Assembly: GCF_000518665.1 (NCBI RefSeq)
Contig: NZ_JAEA01000009.1
Span: forward strand, 62,001-126,000
DNA: 64,000 nucleotides
Reading direction: 5' to 3'
Source: Microvirga flocculans ATCC BAA-817
GTDB lineage: Bacteria > Pseudomonadota > Alphaproteobacteria > Rhizobiales > Beijerinckiaceae
Below are positions 52,114-61,636 of the stretch, in pieces. Made by a program: the position numbers and the translations under genes. The notes under the pieces were generated by a model. It did not search any database. It was not told the origin of the DNA and saw nothing but the letters and a program-made list of their open reading frames with translations. The first letter of the stretch is position 1, and each line of letters opens with the position of its first letter.

Positions 52114-52497
52114 ATGGCATTGAATACGTCGCTTCCGGTGCTCATCGTCGATGACTACCAGACCATGCTGCGCATCATCCGCAACCTGCTCAAGCAGATC
52201 GGCTTCACCGATGTGGACGAGGCCAAGGACGGCACGGAGGCGCTCGCCAAGCTGAAGGAGAAGCAGTACGGGCTCGTGATCTCCGACTGGAACATGGCGC
52301 CGATGACCGGCTTCGAGCTGCTCCAGAAGGTGCGCGCCGATGCGGAGCTGAGCGCCATGCCCTTCATCATGATCACCGCCGAGGCGAAGACCGAGAACGT
52401 GGTCGCCGCCAAGCAGGCGGGCGTGAACAACTACATCGTGAAGCCCTTCAATGCGGAGACCCTGCGCTCGAAGATCGCCGCCGTGCTGGGTGAGTAG
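52114..52497 (+). CDS. cheY: Chemotaxis response regulator CheY
   Basis: A 127-residue stand-alone receiver domain that binds the flagellar switch when phosphorylated. The acidic pair D13-D14, phospho-acceptor D58 (VISDWNMAPMTGFELL), T88 and K110 (NNYIVKPFNA) are all present. cheZ follows by 5 bases, so they are an operon. No cheA, cheW or receptor genes lie in the window. Confidence 0.92.
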   Translation: MALNTSLPVLIVDDYQTMLRIIRNLLKQIGFTDVDEAKDGTEALAKLKEKQYGLVISDWNMAPMTGFELLQKVRADAELSAMPFIMITAEAKTENVVAAKQAGVNNYIVKPFNAETLRSKIAAVLGE

Positions 52498-52502
52498 CCG
52501 TC

Positions 52503-53210
52503 ATGCGCCTTCCGCCTCCCTCTTCCTTCGATCCCTTGAGTCTCGATCTCCTGGCGCAGTCGCGTGAGAGCATCGCAGCCCGGCGTCATGCCGAGGTCAT
52601 GCGCGGCCTCACGGCGATCCATGCCGCGCTCGAGCCGAACAGCGGGGCCTCGAAGGCTCTGCTCGACCAGATCAGGACCGATCTGCGCGAGGCCCTGAGG
52701 CTCAAGGATGAGCTCGACGCCATCACGGAATCGATCCAGCGCACGAAGCAGGAGATCGCGACCCTGCATTCCCGCACGCCGGGCGGCCAGGTCACGAGCG
52801 TGACCGACGAACTCGGGGCCGTGGTCTCCGGCACGGAGGAGGCGACCAACAGCATCCTTGCAGCCGCAGAGGAGATCGACGAGATCACGGGCAAGCTGGC
52901 CTCGCGCCTGTCCGGTGACGATGCCGAGATGGCGCTGCGCATTTCGGAAAAGGTTATCACCATCTTCGAGGCCTGCAACTTCCAGGACATTACGGGCCAG
53001 CGCATCAGCAAGGTCGTGAACTCGATGAAGTTCATCGAGGAGCGGGTGACCCAGATGGTGCAGATCTGGGGTGGGCTGGAAAGCTTCGACGATGTGGAAG
53101 CCTACAAGATGCCGGAGCGCGAGGGGGACGAGGCGCTCCTGAACGGGCCGGCGCTGGAGGGCGATCCCACGCGCACGTCTCAGGACGCCATCGACGCCCT
53201 TTTCGGGTGA
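52503..53210 (+). CDS. cheZ: Protein phosphatase CheZ
   Basis: Dephosphorylates CheY-P. The 235-residue protein has a long helical hairpin (about 60-180) with the catalytic motif IFEACNFQDITGQRISKVVN and ends with the CheY-binding peptide SQDAIDALFG. The motif and C-terminal tail match the CheZ family. Encoded directly after cheY, which supports the pairing. A hairpin terminator follows at 53253. Confidence 0.92.
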   Translation: MRLPPPSSFDPLSLDLLAQSRESIAARRHAEVMRGLTAIHAALEPNSGASKALLDQIRTDLREALRLKDELDAITESIQRTKQEIATLHSRTPGGQVTSVTDELGAVVSGTEEATNSILAAAEEIDEITGKLASRLSGDDAEMALRISEKVITIFEACNFQDITGQRISKVVNSMKFIEERVTQMVQIWGGLESFDDVEAYKMPEREGDEALLNGPALEGDPTRTSQDAIDALFG

Positions 53211-53252
53211 TCGCTTCCGCCAAGAGAGCAGGAGTTCAGAGCAGGACTTCCG

Positions 53253-53276
53253 ACGCCGCCCTTCAGGCGGCGTTTT
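53253..53276 (+). terminator. Terminator after cheZ
   Basis: ACGCCGCC (53253-53260) pairs with GGCGGCGT (53266-53273), followed by TTT. Confidence 0.8.
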
Positions 53277-53319
53277 CGTTCGGACCGCTGGCGAACCGGC
53301 GCAAGACCGCGCATGACAA

Positions 53320-53345
53320 AAAAGCCCGCCGTGAGGCGGGCTTTT
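53320..53345 (-). terminator. Terminator after the L,D-transpeptidase gene
   Basis: AAAAGCCCGCC (53320-53330) pairs perfectly with GGCGGGCTTTT (53335-53345) around GTGA; 22 bases beyond the minus-strand stop codon. Confidence 0.85.
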
Positions 53346-53366
53346 CACATGGCATGAAGGGTGAGG

Positions 53367-54653
53367 TCAGTTCACCTTGGCGACCTTGAGGCCCGCCGCG
53401 TTGTCGGCCCGCTTCTGCGGCACGGGCTTCGCGGCGGGAGCCGTCCTGACGGCGGGCGAGACCGGCGCCACGGGCGCCGCCTGCACCGTCTCGGCCACGG
53501 GCTGCGAGGCGGAGGTGCTGAAGAGGTCGGCCACGCTGCCGAACATCCGCTTGTAGAAGGGCGTCTCCTGCGATGCGGGCGCCGTTGCTGCTGCAGCGGG
53601 AGCGGCCTGTTCCTTGGCGGCCGGGCGGGCCTCGGGCTGCGAAACCGGGACTTCCTTCATGGAAGCGAAGGCGAGGGCCGTGGCGGGCGCCTCGGGCTTC
53701 TCTTCCTTGCCGGCGTCGTTGAGCGCGATCACCTGCGGGCCGGAGGAGATGCCGTCGATCCGGCTCACATAACCGAGCCTGCTGTCGGACACGCCCGTCA
53801 CGTTGGCGAGCGCCTCGCGGAACGAATCATGCGTGTCGCCGTCGTGATAGACGAGCTTGATCGGCTTCTCGCCCTTGGCGACGAGCTCGGCCACCCGCTG
53901 CTCGTCCTGGCTCCGCTTCTGCGCGACGGCGGTGGCGGTGTCGGGATCCAGGTTGAACTCGTAGCGGCCGCGGCCGACGGCCACCTGCAGCTCCTCCTTC
54001 GTGACCTCGAAGGTATCGGAGCCTTCCTTCAGGTTCTTCCAGAAGGCGATGTTCTGGTCGAGGCGGTGCTTGGCCATGTTCTCGGGGGTCATCCGGAACG
54101 GATAGGACTGGAACTGGAAGCTGCGCTGCCCTGCGCCGAGCGCCTCGCGGGCGATGGCGTAGATCTCGGCCACGTTCTGGTCCGTCATTGCGAAGCAGCC
54201 GCGCGAGGAGCACGAGCCGTGCACCATGATGTCGCCGCCGTTGCGCCCCAGCGAACGGTCGAATGCGTTCGGGTAGCCGGTATCGAACGAGAGGTAGAAG
54301 TTGGAGTTGGGGTTCATCTGCGCCGGGGTGACCGTGTAGAACCCTTCCGGCACCTGACGGTCGCCCTCGCGTGTCTTGGGGCCGAGCTGGCCCGACCAGC
54401 GGCAGACCGGGTAGGTCTTGAGCAGCGCGTACTTGCCGTTGGAGCCGCGCTTCCAGATCTCCAGCTCCGATTCCTTCTTGTAGGCCCGGATCAGGATCGG
54501 GTCGCTCTTGGACATCCCCTTGGAAGACATCAACGCCATGGTAGCTGGCGGAATCGGCGCAAGGTGACGTGTGGAGCCACGGGAAAGCTGCTCGTCCTGG
54601 CAGGCTGCGAGCGCGAGCGCAAGACTCGCGGCCAATGCGATACGCTTCATCAT
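53367..54653 (-). CDS. L,D-transpeptidase-family lipoprotein (YafK/DpaA-like)
   Basis: A 428-residue exported lipoprotein: signal with lipobox LALAAC (Cys18), then a YafK/DpaA-type YkuD domain with the catalytic pattern VHGSCSSRGCFAMTD (nucleophile C153). The C-terminal half is low-complexity Ala/Pro-rich and probably spans the periplasm. Family members attach or detach proteins at the peptidoglycan meso-diaminopimelate; which one here is not predictable. Start ATG at 54653, with a second ATG one codon later. Confidence 0.85.
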   Translation of the reverse strand: MMKRIALAASLALALAACQDEQLSRGSTRHLAPIPPATMALMSSKGMSKSDPILIRAYKKESELEIWKRGSNGKYALLKTYPVCRWSGQLGPKTREGDRQVPEGFYTVTPAQMNPNSNFYLSFDTGYPNAFDRSLGRNGGDIMVHGSCSSRGCFAMTDQNVAEIYAIAREALGAGQRSFQFQSYPFRMTPENMAKHRLDQNIAFWKNLKEGSDTFEVTKEELQVAVGRGRYEFNLDPDTATAVAQKRSQDEQRVAELVAKGEKPIKLVYHDGDTHDSFREALANVTGVSDSRLGYVSRIDGISSGPQVIALNDAGKEEKPEAPATALAFASMKEVPVSQPEARPAAKEQAAPAAAATAPASQETPFYKRMFGSVADLFSTSASQPVAETVQAAPVAPVSPAVRTAPAAKPVPQKRADNAAGLKVAKVN

Positions 54654-54823
54654 GGGGGACCCCGCAATTCTGATCTGCCGGCCTCTGTGCCTGACAGTTC
54701 CCCTTTACCCCTAAATCGTTAGCCTTAACCGGTCCTTACTGCAAGCGGGAGGGGCCTGCAGGCACGGTTAATAGGAGGTAAAAATCCCTCTTCCGGGGGA
54801 TTCTTGGGAAGGATGACGCAAGG

Positions 54824-54845
54824 AAAAGGGCCGCTGTGGCGGCCC
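54824..54845 (-). terminator. Terminator after accA
   Basis: Minus strand GGGCCGC-CACA-GCGGCCC followed by TTTTCC. A seven-base-pair stem, 56 bases beyond the accA stop codon. Confidence 0.8.
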
Positions 54846-54900
54846 GCTCGAAGGCGATGACCGCACCGGGGTCGGAGCGGCCACGGGGGATCGGCCGGGC

Positions 54901-55854
54901 TTAAAGCCTGCGGCCGATATTGAGGAACTTCTCGGCGCGGTGGTCGCGAATCTCGGACGGGCCCATGTTGCTCAGATCGTGCAGAGCCTCCTCGATGGCG
55001 TTGCCGGTCGCCTGGATGGCGGCCTTGGAGTCGCGATGGGCTCCGCCCACGGGCTCCACCACGATGCCGTCGATGATGCCCAGCCGCAGGAGGTCCTGGG
55101 CCGTGATCTTCATGTTGGTGGCGGCGTCCTGGGCCCGGGCCGCGTCGCGCCAGAGGATCGAGGCCGCGCCTTCCGGCGAGATCACGCTGTAGATGGCGTG
55201 TTCCAGCATCAGCACCTTGTTGGCGGTGGCGATGGCGATGGCGCCGCCGGATCCGCCTTCGCCGATCACCACCGAGACGTTGGGAACTCCAAGCGCCAGC
55301 TGCATCTCGGTGGAGCGGGCGATGGCCTCGGCCTGGCCGCGCTCCTCGGCCTCGATGCCCGGATAGGCTCCGGCCGTGTCCACGAAGGAGATCACGGGGA
55401 GGCCGAAGCGGTCCGCCATCTCCATCAGGCGCACGGCCTTGCGGTAGCCCTCGGGACGGGCCATGCCGAAATTGTGCCGGATGCGGGTTTCTGTGTTGTG
55501 GCCCTTTTCCTGCCCCATCACGCAGACGGGCTGGCCGCGGAAGCGCCCGAAGCCGCCCACGATCGCCTCGTCCTCGGCGAATTTGCGGTCGCCGGCCAGC
55601 GGCGTGAACTCGGTGATGAGCCCGGCGCAGTAATCGACGAAATGGGGGCGCTGCGGATGGCGCGCGACGAGCGTCTTCTGCCAGGGCGTGAGCTTGGCAT
55701 AGAGGTCCTTCAGGGCGTCGGCGGCCTTGACCTCCAGGCGCGAAATGTCGTCGGCGATGGAGACGGCGTCCCGGTTCTCACCGAGCGCCCGAAGCTCCTC
55801 GACCTTGGCTTCAAGCTCGGCGACGGGCTTTTCGAAATCGAGATAACTGCGCAT
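54901..55854 (-). CDS. accA: Acetyl-CoA carboxylase carboxyltransferase subunit alpha
   Basis: Part of the carboxyltransferase that makes malonyl-CoA, the first step of fatty-acid synthesis. The 317-residue protein has the family patterns YLDFEKPVAELEAKVEELR, DRKFAEDEAIVGGFGRFRG, GIEAEERGQAEAIARS and VIGEGGSGGAIAI. accD is not adjacent. Start ATG at 55854 with no obvious ribosome site. Confidence 0.96.
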   Translation of the reverse strand: MRSYLDFEKPVAELEAKVEELRALGENRDAVSIADDISRLEVKAADALKDLYAKLTPWQKTLVARHPQRPHFVDYCAGLITEFTPLAGDRKFAEDEAIVGGFGRFRGQPVCVMGQEKGHNTETRIRHNFGMARPEGYRKAVRLMEMADRFGLPVISFVDTAGAYPGIEAEERGQAEAIARSTEMQLALGVPNVSVVIGEGGSGGAIAIATANKVLMLEHAIYSVISPEGAASILWRDAARAQDAATNMKITAQDLLRLGIIDGIVVEPVGGAHRDSKAAIQATGNAIEEALHDLSNMGPSEIRDHRAEKFLNIGRRL

Positions 55855-55978
55855 CAGACTCTATGAAAAATGAAAATCGGCGTGACCCTATAGCCCTGCC
55901 GAAACGGGGCGGACACTGGCGTTTCAGGGGCGTCAAGTCAAGGTGAGCCCGGTCTTACCCCCGGAAAACCCGGCAAAA

Positions 55979-56731
55979 TCAAGGACAATCGGCGATGCGG
56001 GAGGCCGGAGCCGCCGGTGCCGGAACGAAAACCGGGGCAAATCGGCGGGAGCGCTGGACCGCCCGCACGGCGCCGGGCCGGTAGAGTTGCTTCGTCGCCT
56101 CGACGATGTGCAGGCCCGCGAAGGGCAGGGAGAACCCGGCGCCGACGCGCTCCCAGGCCTGGGCGGTCCGGAGCAGGAAACGGTTGCGCAGGGGCGGCAC
56201 GTAGAGGGTCTCGGCCCAGCCCTCGGGCGAGAACCAGGTCTGGCGCATGAGGCTCTTGAGCTGGGAGCGGCTGTAGGGCTGGCCGTGGCCGAAGGGGGTT
56301 GTGTCCATGCGCGCCCAGAGGCCGCGCCGATTGGGGGCCACCAGGATGATCCGCCCCCCCGGGGTCAGGATGCGCCAGATCTCGTGCAGGAGCTCGCTGG
56401 GGCTCTCCACCGTCTCCAGGGCATGGACCACGAGAACCCTGTCGATGGAGGCGTCGGGCAGGGGCATCATCAGCGGGTCGACGAGGGCCGAGGCCGAGGC
56501 CCCGGTGCCGGGCCAGTTCACCACGCCCTGGCTCGCCGGCATGAAGGCGAGTGTCCGCTCGCTCTCCCCCTTCACGGCGGAGAGGTAGGGCGGCGCATAG
56601 CCGAGGCCGAGCACGCGCAGGCCCGTAAGCGGGCCCCAGAAGCTGTCGATGGCCCGTCCGACGAAGCGGCGCGTCACGCCTCCGAGAGGGCTCGCGTAGA
56701 AGCCGCGCAGATCGGTGATGTCGATGCTCAT
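55979..56731 (-). CDS. Class I SAM-dependent methyltransferase
   Basis: A 250-residue cytoplasmic protein with a methyltransferase-11-type domain: LRVLGLGYAPPYLSAV (motif I variant), DRVLVVHALETVESPSELLH and IWRILTPGGRIILVAPNRRG. The glycine-rich motif is GLGYAPP, so SAM binding is plausible but not typical. This gene is commonly divergent from gloB in Rhizobiales, as here. Substrate unknown. Confidence 0.82.
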   Translation of the reverse strand: MSIDITDLRGFYASPLGGVTRRFVGRAIDSFWGPLTGLRVLGLGYAPPYLSAVKGESERTLAFMPASQGVVNWPGTGASASALVDPLMMPLPDASIDRVLVVHALETVESPSELLHEIWRILTPGGRIILVAPNRRGLWARMDTTPFGHGQPYSRSQLKSLMRQTWFSPEGWAETLYVPPLRNRFLLRTAQAWERVGAGFSLPFAGLHIVEATKQLYRPGAVRAVQRSRRFAPVFVPAPAAPASRIADCP

Positions 56732-56845
56732 GGCCTCAGCATGCCGTCTTTCGATCCGGTCCGGCGATCGTCCAAGGCGCGGGATCTGGTTTCATGAGCC
56801 GAGTGTTCCATGATAGCTCAGAGCACATCAAGACAGGGTTCCTCG

Positions 56846-57613
56846 ATGACCGCCCAGATCCACGCCTTTCTCTGCCTTCAGGACAATATCGGTGTTCTCG
56901 TCCACGATCCCAACACGGGCGCCTGCGCTGCCATCGATGCGCCGGAGGAGGGGGCGATTCTCGCGGCACTGGCCGAGACGGGCTGGCAGCTGACGGACAT
57001 CCTCGTCACCCACCGCCACGCCGATCACGTGCAGGCCGTGGACGCCCTGAAGCGCCGCACCGGCTGCCGCGTCGTCGCGCCCCTGAAGGCCCGCGAGGCG
57101 GTGCCCGCCGCCGATGCCTATGTGGCGGAGGGCGACACGGTGCATGTAGGCAGCCTGCAGGCCCATGTGTGGGAGACGCCCGGCCATTGCGCCGATCACG
57201 TCTCCTATTGGTTCGCGGCGGATCGCGCGCTGTTCGCAGGCGATACTCTCTTCACCCTCGGCTGCGGACGCATGTTCGAAGGAACCTATGCCGGTTTCTG
57301 GGCGTCGCTGCAGCGGCTCGCGGCGCTGCCGGACGAGGCGCGCGTCTATTGCGGACACGACTACACCCTCTCGAACGCGCGCTTCGCGCTCGCGGCCGAT
57401 CCGGACAACGCGGCGCTGAAGGCGCGGGCGGCCGAGGCAGAGGAGGCCAAGGCCCAGGGCCGCTTCCTGGTGCCGACGACCATCGGCCAGGAGAAGGCGA
57501 CGAATCCGTTTCTGCGCGCCGGGGAGCCCGCGCTCGCAAAAGCCGTTCATAAGGAAGGCGCAGCGCCCGTGGAGGTCTTTCAGGCCTTGCGCGAATGGAA
57601 GAACAGGTTCTGA
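56846..57613 (+). CDS. gloB: Hydroxyacylglutathione hydrolase (glyoxalase II)
   Basis: Hydrolyses S-lactoylglutathione in methylglyoxal detoxification. The 255-residue metallo-beta-lactamase-fold protein has THRHADH at 55-61, the second-shell motif TPGHCADHV, GDTLFTLGCGRMFEGT and GHDYTLSN, with the GloB C-terminal domain ending in ALREWKNRF. The ATG at 56846 is chosen; the open frame to 56810 adds twelve codons. The gene is divergent from the methyltransferase. Confidence 0.94.
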   Translation: MTAQIHAFLCLQDNIGVLVHDPNTGACAAIDAPEEGAILAALAETGWQLTDILVTHRHADHVQAVDALKRRTGCRVVAPLKAREAVPAADAYVAEGDTVHVGSLQAHVWETPGHCADHVSYWFAADRALFAGDTLFTLGCGRMFEGTYAGFWASLQRLAALPDEARVYCGHDYTLSNARFALAADPDNAALKARAAEAEEAKAQGRFLVPTTIGQEKATNPFLRAGEPALAKAVHKEGAAPVEVFQALREWKNRF

Positions 57614-57645
57614 TACGTCAGGACCCTTCAGGAGCGGACAGCCTC

Positions 57646-58413
57646 ATGACCGACCACAGCCTCATCATCGGACTCGAGAGCCGGCTCCTCAACGCCTGGC
57701 CCTCCTTCGATTATCAGGCCTATGACGGCTGGATCCTGCGGCTTGCCAACGGCTACTCGAAGCGCGCCAATTCCGCGACGCCCTTCCTGCCCGGCGCGAC
57801 CCTCGACGACGGGCTGATCGACTACATGATCGCCCGCTTCGTCGAGGCCAATGTGCGCCCGACCTTCCGCCTCAACGGCGTCGAGGCGCCCGAGGCGGAC
57901 GAGCGGCTGAGGCTGCGCGGCTTCAAGGAGATCGAGCCGACGCATGTTCTGACCGCGCCCGTCAAAAGCGGCGACCGCGAGATCGATCCCGAGGTGGCTC
58001 TCGAGCCGCATGCCTCCAAGCGCTGGGTGCGCGCGGCGGCGGAATCCTACGGCGGCGACAAGGCCGATGACGAGACGCTGATGAGGATCGTCTCGCGCAT
58101 CCGCCAGAAGGCGGCCTTCGCCACGCTCAGCCTGGACGACAAGCCCGTGGCCTGGGGCTTGGGCGTCGCGGAGCGCGGCTATATCGGTCTCTACGACATC
58201 GTGGTCGCCCCCGATCTGCGCGGCATCGGGCTCGGCCGCCGCGTGGTGTCGAGCCTCATGGCCTGGGGCGCGGCGCAGGGCGCGCACACGGCCTATCTCC
58301 AGGTGCGCGAGGAGAACGAGATCGCCCGCTCGCTCTACGGGGCGTTCGGCTTCCAGACCGCTTACCGCTACACCCACCGCGTCATGCCGGGGCGCTCCTC
58401 CGCTTCGGCATGA
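57646..58413 (+). CDS. GNAT family N-acetyltransferase
   Basis: A 255-residue acetyltransferase with an N-terminal region typical of two-part GNAT proteins (LNAWPSFDYQAYDGWILRLA) and a C-terminal GNAT domain with the acetyl-CoA loop VVAPDLRGIGLGRRVVSSLM and ARSLYGAFGFQTAYRYTHRV. Substrate unknown. The ATG at 57646 has an AGGAG site at slightly long spacing; an upstream frame would overlap gloB. The 3' end overlaps the convergent exporter by 32 bases. Confidence 0.85.
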   Translation: MTDHSLIIGLESRLLNAWPSFDYQAYDGWILRLANGYSKRANSATPFLPGATLDDGLIDYMIARFVEANVRPTFRLNGVEAPEADERLRLRGFKEIEPTHVLTAPVKSGDREIDPEVALEPHASKRWVRAAAESYGGDKADDETLMRIVSRIRQKAAFATLSLDDKPVAWGLGVAERGYIGLYDIVVAPDLRGIGLGRRVVSSLMAWGAAQGAHTAYLQVREENEIARSLYGAFGFQTAYRYTHRVMPGRSSASA

Positions 58414-59272
58414 GCGTCGCCACGAGCGCGCCCGCCACGATGAGGCCGCAGGACAGCGCGAGCGTCAGCGTCGGCTCGGCGTAGCCCGCCGCCACCAGCA
58501 GAAGGGTCGAGAGCACCGGCGTCGCATAGGATGCGACGCCGAGGAAGCGGATGTCGCCGCGCTTCATGCCGATATCCCACACGTAGAAGGCAGCGCCCAC
58601 CGGCCCGAGGCCGAGTGCGAGAAGGGCGAGCCACTGCGTCGCCGTCTCGGGCCAGACGGTGGTCTCGAAGGCCAGATGGCAGACCAGGCTCAAGAGCGAG
58701 GTCATGAGGCAGAAGCCCGCCACCGCATCGGTCGGCACCTGGCCGAACCTTCGGGAGAGAACCGAGTACCCGGCCCAGACGAAGGCCGCGACGAAGGCGC
58801 AGACATAGCCGGGCATGTATTCCGCCCGCGCATCGAAGGCGCCGCGTCCGGCGATCAGCACCACGACGCCGGCAAAGCCCAGAAGCGCGCCGGCAATATG
58901 CGCCCGCTTCAGATGCTCGCCGGGAAGCAGCGAGGAGAAGAGCACGATCAGCAGCGGCCAGAGATAGTTGATCAGCCCCGACTCGGCCGGGGGCGCCCAG
59001 CGCAGGGCGGCGAAATAGAGGGCGTGGTAGCCGAACAGGCCGCCGATGCCCAAGGCCCACACGACCGGCTTCTGGCGCAGGGCCTTCAACCCCTGAGGCC
59101 GGACGATCCAGCTCACCACGCCCACCATTCCTCCGACCAGGAAGGTCATGGCGTTGAGCTGGAACGGCGGGATCGTTCCCGTCGCCGCCGTGAACACGGC
59201 GAGCATGGACCAGAGCAGTATGGCGAAAAGGCCGATGGTGGTGGCGGTGCGGGTTGTCATGGCCTTCGCCAT
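58382..59272 (-). CDS. YddG-like aromatic amino acid exporter (DMT family)
   Basis: A 296-residue ten-helix transporter. ATTIGLFAILLWSMLAVFTA, FGYHALYFAALRWAPPAESG, LINYLWPLLIVLFSSLLPGE and KRGDIRFLGVASYATPVLST are close to the YddG-type exporters of aromatic amino acids. The substrate is inferred from that resemblance. Start at 59272, with an ATG at 59260 as alternative. The gene overlaps the GNAT gene tail to tail. Confidence 0.82.
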   Translation of the reverse strand: MAKAMTTRTATTIGLFAILLWSMLAVFTAATGTIPPFQLNAMTFLVGGMVGVVSWIVRPQGLKALRQKPVVWALGIGGLFGYHALYFAALRWAPPAESGLINYLWPLLIVLFSSLLPGEHLKRAHIAGALLGFAGVVVLIAGRGAFDARAEYMPGYVCAFVAAFVWAGYSVLSRRFGQVPTDAVAGFCLMTSLLSLVCHLAFETTVWPETATQWLALLALGLGPVGAAFYVWDIGMKRGDIRFLGVASYATPVLSTLLLVAAGYAEPTLTLALSCGLIVAGALVATLMPKRRSAPA

Positions 59273-59280
59273 AAACGAAA

Positions 59281-59300
59281 GCTCTCCGGATGAGGAGAGC
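59281..59300 (-). terminator. Probable terminator after phaB
   Basis: GCTCTCC (59281-59287) pairs with GGAGAGC (59294-59300); on the minus strand it is followed by TTTCG, 36 bases after the phaB stop codon. Confidence 0.6.
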
Positions 59301-59336
59301 CTTCGGCGTTTTCCCGCAGCGCCGTCCAGGCCTTCT

Positions 59337-60062
59337 TCAGGCCATGTACTGGCCGCCGTTGATGGTGAGCGTCGAGCCGGTGACGAACCCGGCCTCGTCG
59401 CTGGCGAGGAAGACGACGCCGCGTGCGATCTCTTCCACCTCGCCGAGACGGCCCACGGGGATGAGCGGCAGAATCTTGGACTTCAGCACCTCTTCGGGAA
59501 CCGCCTTCACCATCTCGGTGGCGATGTAGCCCGGCGCGATCACGTTGACGGTGACGCCCTTGTTGGCGTTCTCCTGCGCCAGCGCCTTGGCAAAGCCGAT
59601 CACGCCCGCCTTGGCCGCGGAATAGTTCGCCTGTCCCATCTGTCCCTTCTGGCCGTTGACGGACGAGATGAGGATGATGCGCCCGAAGCCGCGCTCGCGC
59701 ATGCCCTCGATCACGGGGCGCGTGCAGGTGAACATGGAATCGAGGTTGGTGCGGATGACCGCCGACCACTGGTCGAAGGTCATCTTGTGAAACATGGCGT
59801 CGCGGGTGATGCCCGCGTTGTTCACGAGAATGTCGATGGGGCCGAGCTCGGCCTCGACGGCCCTGATCCCCGCCTCGCAGGCCTCTGCATCGGACACGTC
59901 GAACTTGAAGACCGGAATGCCGGTTTCGTCCCTGAAATGCTGGGCGGTCTCGTCGTGGCCGCCATAATTGGAAGCGACCTTGTATCCGCTCTGTTGCAGA
60001 GCCTTTGCGATCGCGGAGCCGATGCCGCGCGTTCCGCCGGTGACCAATGCGACTCGTGCCAT
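59337..60062 (-). CDS. phaB: Acetoacetyl-CoA reductase
   Basis: NADPH-dependent reduction of acetoacetyl-CoA to (R)-3-hydroxybutyryl-CoA for polyhydroxybutyrate. The 241-residue short-chain dehydrogenase has the coenzyme motif VTGGTRGIG, NNAGITRD and the catalytic set S134, Y147 and K151 (ISSVNGQKGQMGQANYSAAK). A GGGAAGGGAAA ribosome site precedes the ATG at 60062; the open frame to 60149 is not part of it. It lies downstream of phaA. Confidence 0.94.
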   Translation of the reverse strand: MARVALVTGGTRGIGSAIAKALQQSGYKVASNYGGHDETAQHFRDETGIPVFKFDVSDAEACEAGIRAVEAELGPIDILVNNAGITRDAMFHKMTFDQWSAVIRTNLDSMFTCTRPVIEGMRERGFGRIILISSVNGQKGQMGQANYSAAKAGVIGFAKALAQENANKGVTVNVIAPGYIATEMVKAVPEEVLKSKILPLIPVGRLGEVEEIARGVVFLASDEAGFVTGSTLTINGGQYMA

Positions 60063-60184
60063 GCTGTTTCCCTTCCCAGGACCGTTCCCATGCGGATCGT
60101 TCGAGGACCCGTCTGTAACGGGGCGGTCAGGTTTCCGCCGCCCCCGCAACTTAGCTTAGTACATGTGGCAGAACGGAGAAGGGG

Positions 60185-60212
60185 AAGCCCCGTAATTTCC
60201 CGTACGGGGCTT
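60185..60212. terminator. Hairpin between phaA and phaB
   Basis: AAGCCCCGTA (60185-60194) pairs with TACGGGGCTT (60203-60212) around an eight-base loop. It may partly terminate phaA transcripts; no T run follows on the minus strand. Confidence 0.45.
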
Positions 60213-60239
60213 CTTTGCGGTGTTGGCGCTCGCGGCCGC

Positions 60240-61418
60240 TTACCTTTCCAGGCACATGGCGACGCCCATGCCGCCGCCGATGCAGAGGGTGGCGAGGCCC
60301 TTTTTCGCGTTGCGGCGGCCCATCTCGTGCAGAAGGGTCACGAGAACGCGGGCGCCCGATGCGCCGATCGGATGGCCGATGGCGATCGCGCCGCCGTTCA
60401 CGTTCACGATGGACGGATCCCAGCCCATGTCCTTGTTGACCGCGAGAGCCTGGGCCGCGAAGGCCTCGTTGGCCTCGACGAGTTCGAGGTCGGACACTTT
60501 CCAGCCCGCCTTCTCCAGGGCCTTGCGGGAGGCTGGAATCGGGCCCGTTCCCATGATCGCCGGATCGACGCCGGCCGTGGCCCAGGAGGCGATGCGGGCG
60601 AGAGGGGTCAGGCCGCGGCGCTCGGCCTCGGCTTCCGTCATCAGCACGACGGCAGCCGCGCCGTCGTTGATGCCCGAGGCGTTGCCGGCCGTGACCGTGC
60701 CGTCCTTCGAGAAGGCCGGCTTGAGCTTGGCGAGCGCCTCCAGGGTGGTGCCGGCGCGGATGTACTCGTCCTGGTCGACGACGATGTCGCCCTTGCGCGT
60801 CGAAACCGTGACCGGCACGATCTCGGCCTTGAAGCGGCCTTCCTTCTGGGCCGCCTCTGCCTTGTTCTGCGAGCCCGTCGCGAATTGGTCCTGCTCCTCG
60901 CGGGTGAGCTGCCAGCGCTGGGCCACGTTCTCGGCGGTATTGCCCATGTGGTAGCCGTGGAAGGCGTCCATGAGGCCGTCCTTCAGCATCGTGTCGGCGA
61001 GCTTGAAGTCGCCCATCTTGGTGCCGGCGCGCATATGGGCCGCGTGCGGGGCGAGCGACATGGATTCCTGGCCGCCGGCGACGATGATGCCGGCGTCGCC
61101 GTTGGCGATCTGCTGCATGCCGATGGCCACCGTGCGCAGGCCGGAGCCGCAGAGCTGGTTGAGGCCCCAGGCGGTCTTTTCCTGCGGCACGCCAGCGGCC
61201 ATGGCGGCCTGGCGGGCCGGGTTCTGGCCCTGGGCGGCGGTGAGGATCTGGCCGAGGATCACCTCGTCCACTTCGCCGGCCTGGACCTTGGCGCGCTCGA
61301 GGGCCGCCTTGATGGCGACGGCGCCGAGCTCATGGGCCGGGGTATTGGCGAAGGCCCCATTGAACGAGCCGACGGGGGTGCGCGCCGCGCCGACGATGAC
61401 GATGCTGTCTCGGGCCAT
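60240..61418 (-). CDS. phaA: Acetyl-CoA C-acetyltransferase
   Basis: Condenses two acetyl-CoA to acetoacetyl-CoA, first step of polyhydroxybutyrate synthesis. The 392-residue thiolase has the nucleophile C90 (NQLCGSGLR), H349 ([10 protein letters not shown]) and C379 (CIGGGMG). An AGGAGAGAGGA ribosome site precedes the ATG at 61418. It lies upstream of phaB on the minus strand and is divergent from the regulator gene phaR, the classical pha arrangement. Confidence 0.95.
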   Translation of the reverse strand: MARDSIVIVGAARTPVGSFNGAFANTPAHELGAVAIKAALERAKVQAGEVDEVILGQILTAAQGQNPARQAAMAAGVPQEKTAWGLNQLCGSGLRTVAIGMQQIANGDAGIIVAGGQESMSLAPHAAHMRAGTKMGDFKLADTMLKDGLMDAFHGYHMGNTAENVAQRWQLTREEQDQFATGSQNKAEAAQKEGRFKAEIVPVTVSTRKGDIVVDQDEYIRAGTTLEALAKLKPAFSKDGTVTAGNASGINDGAAAVVLMTEAEAERRGLTPLARIASWATAGVDPAIMGTGPIPASRKALEKAGWKVSDLELVEANEAFAAQALAVNKDMGWDPSIVNVNGGAIAIGHPIGASGARVLVTLLHEMGRRNAKKGLATLCIGGGMGVAMCLER

Positions 61419-61566
61419 TCCTCTCTCCTGTGCTGATTGGCAATGCCGGAATGAATGTAGTGCCTATCCGATGAAAGCCCCAGGGGGGCTCTGTCAAGGA
61501 CCGGATGAACGAGCCGTCCGCGGGGTGCCTTAGACTTTTGGCGCTTTGCTCGTCCGTCATAAGGTC

Positions 61567-61572
61567 TATAAT
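61567..61572 (+). promoter_or_regulatory. Candidate -10 of the phaR promoter
   Basis: A perfect TATAAT at 61567-61572, 65 bases before the phaR start. TTGCTC lies 15 bases upstream as a poor -35. Confidence 0.35.
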
Positions 61573-61636
61573 TAACGGAGGCCGACCTCCCGCAGGACGG
61601 CGGCCCGGTGGATTTCCCAGGAGCGTATCGGGACAC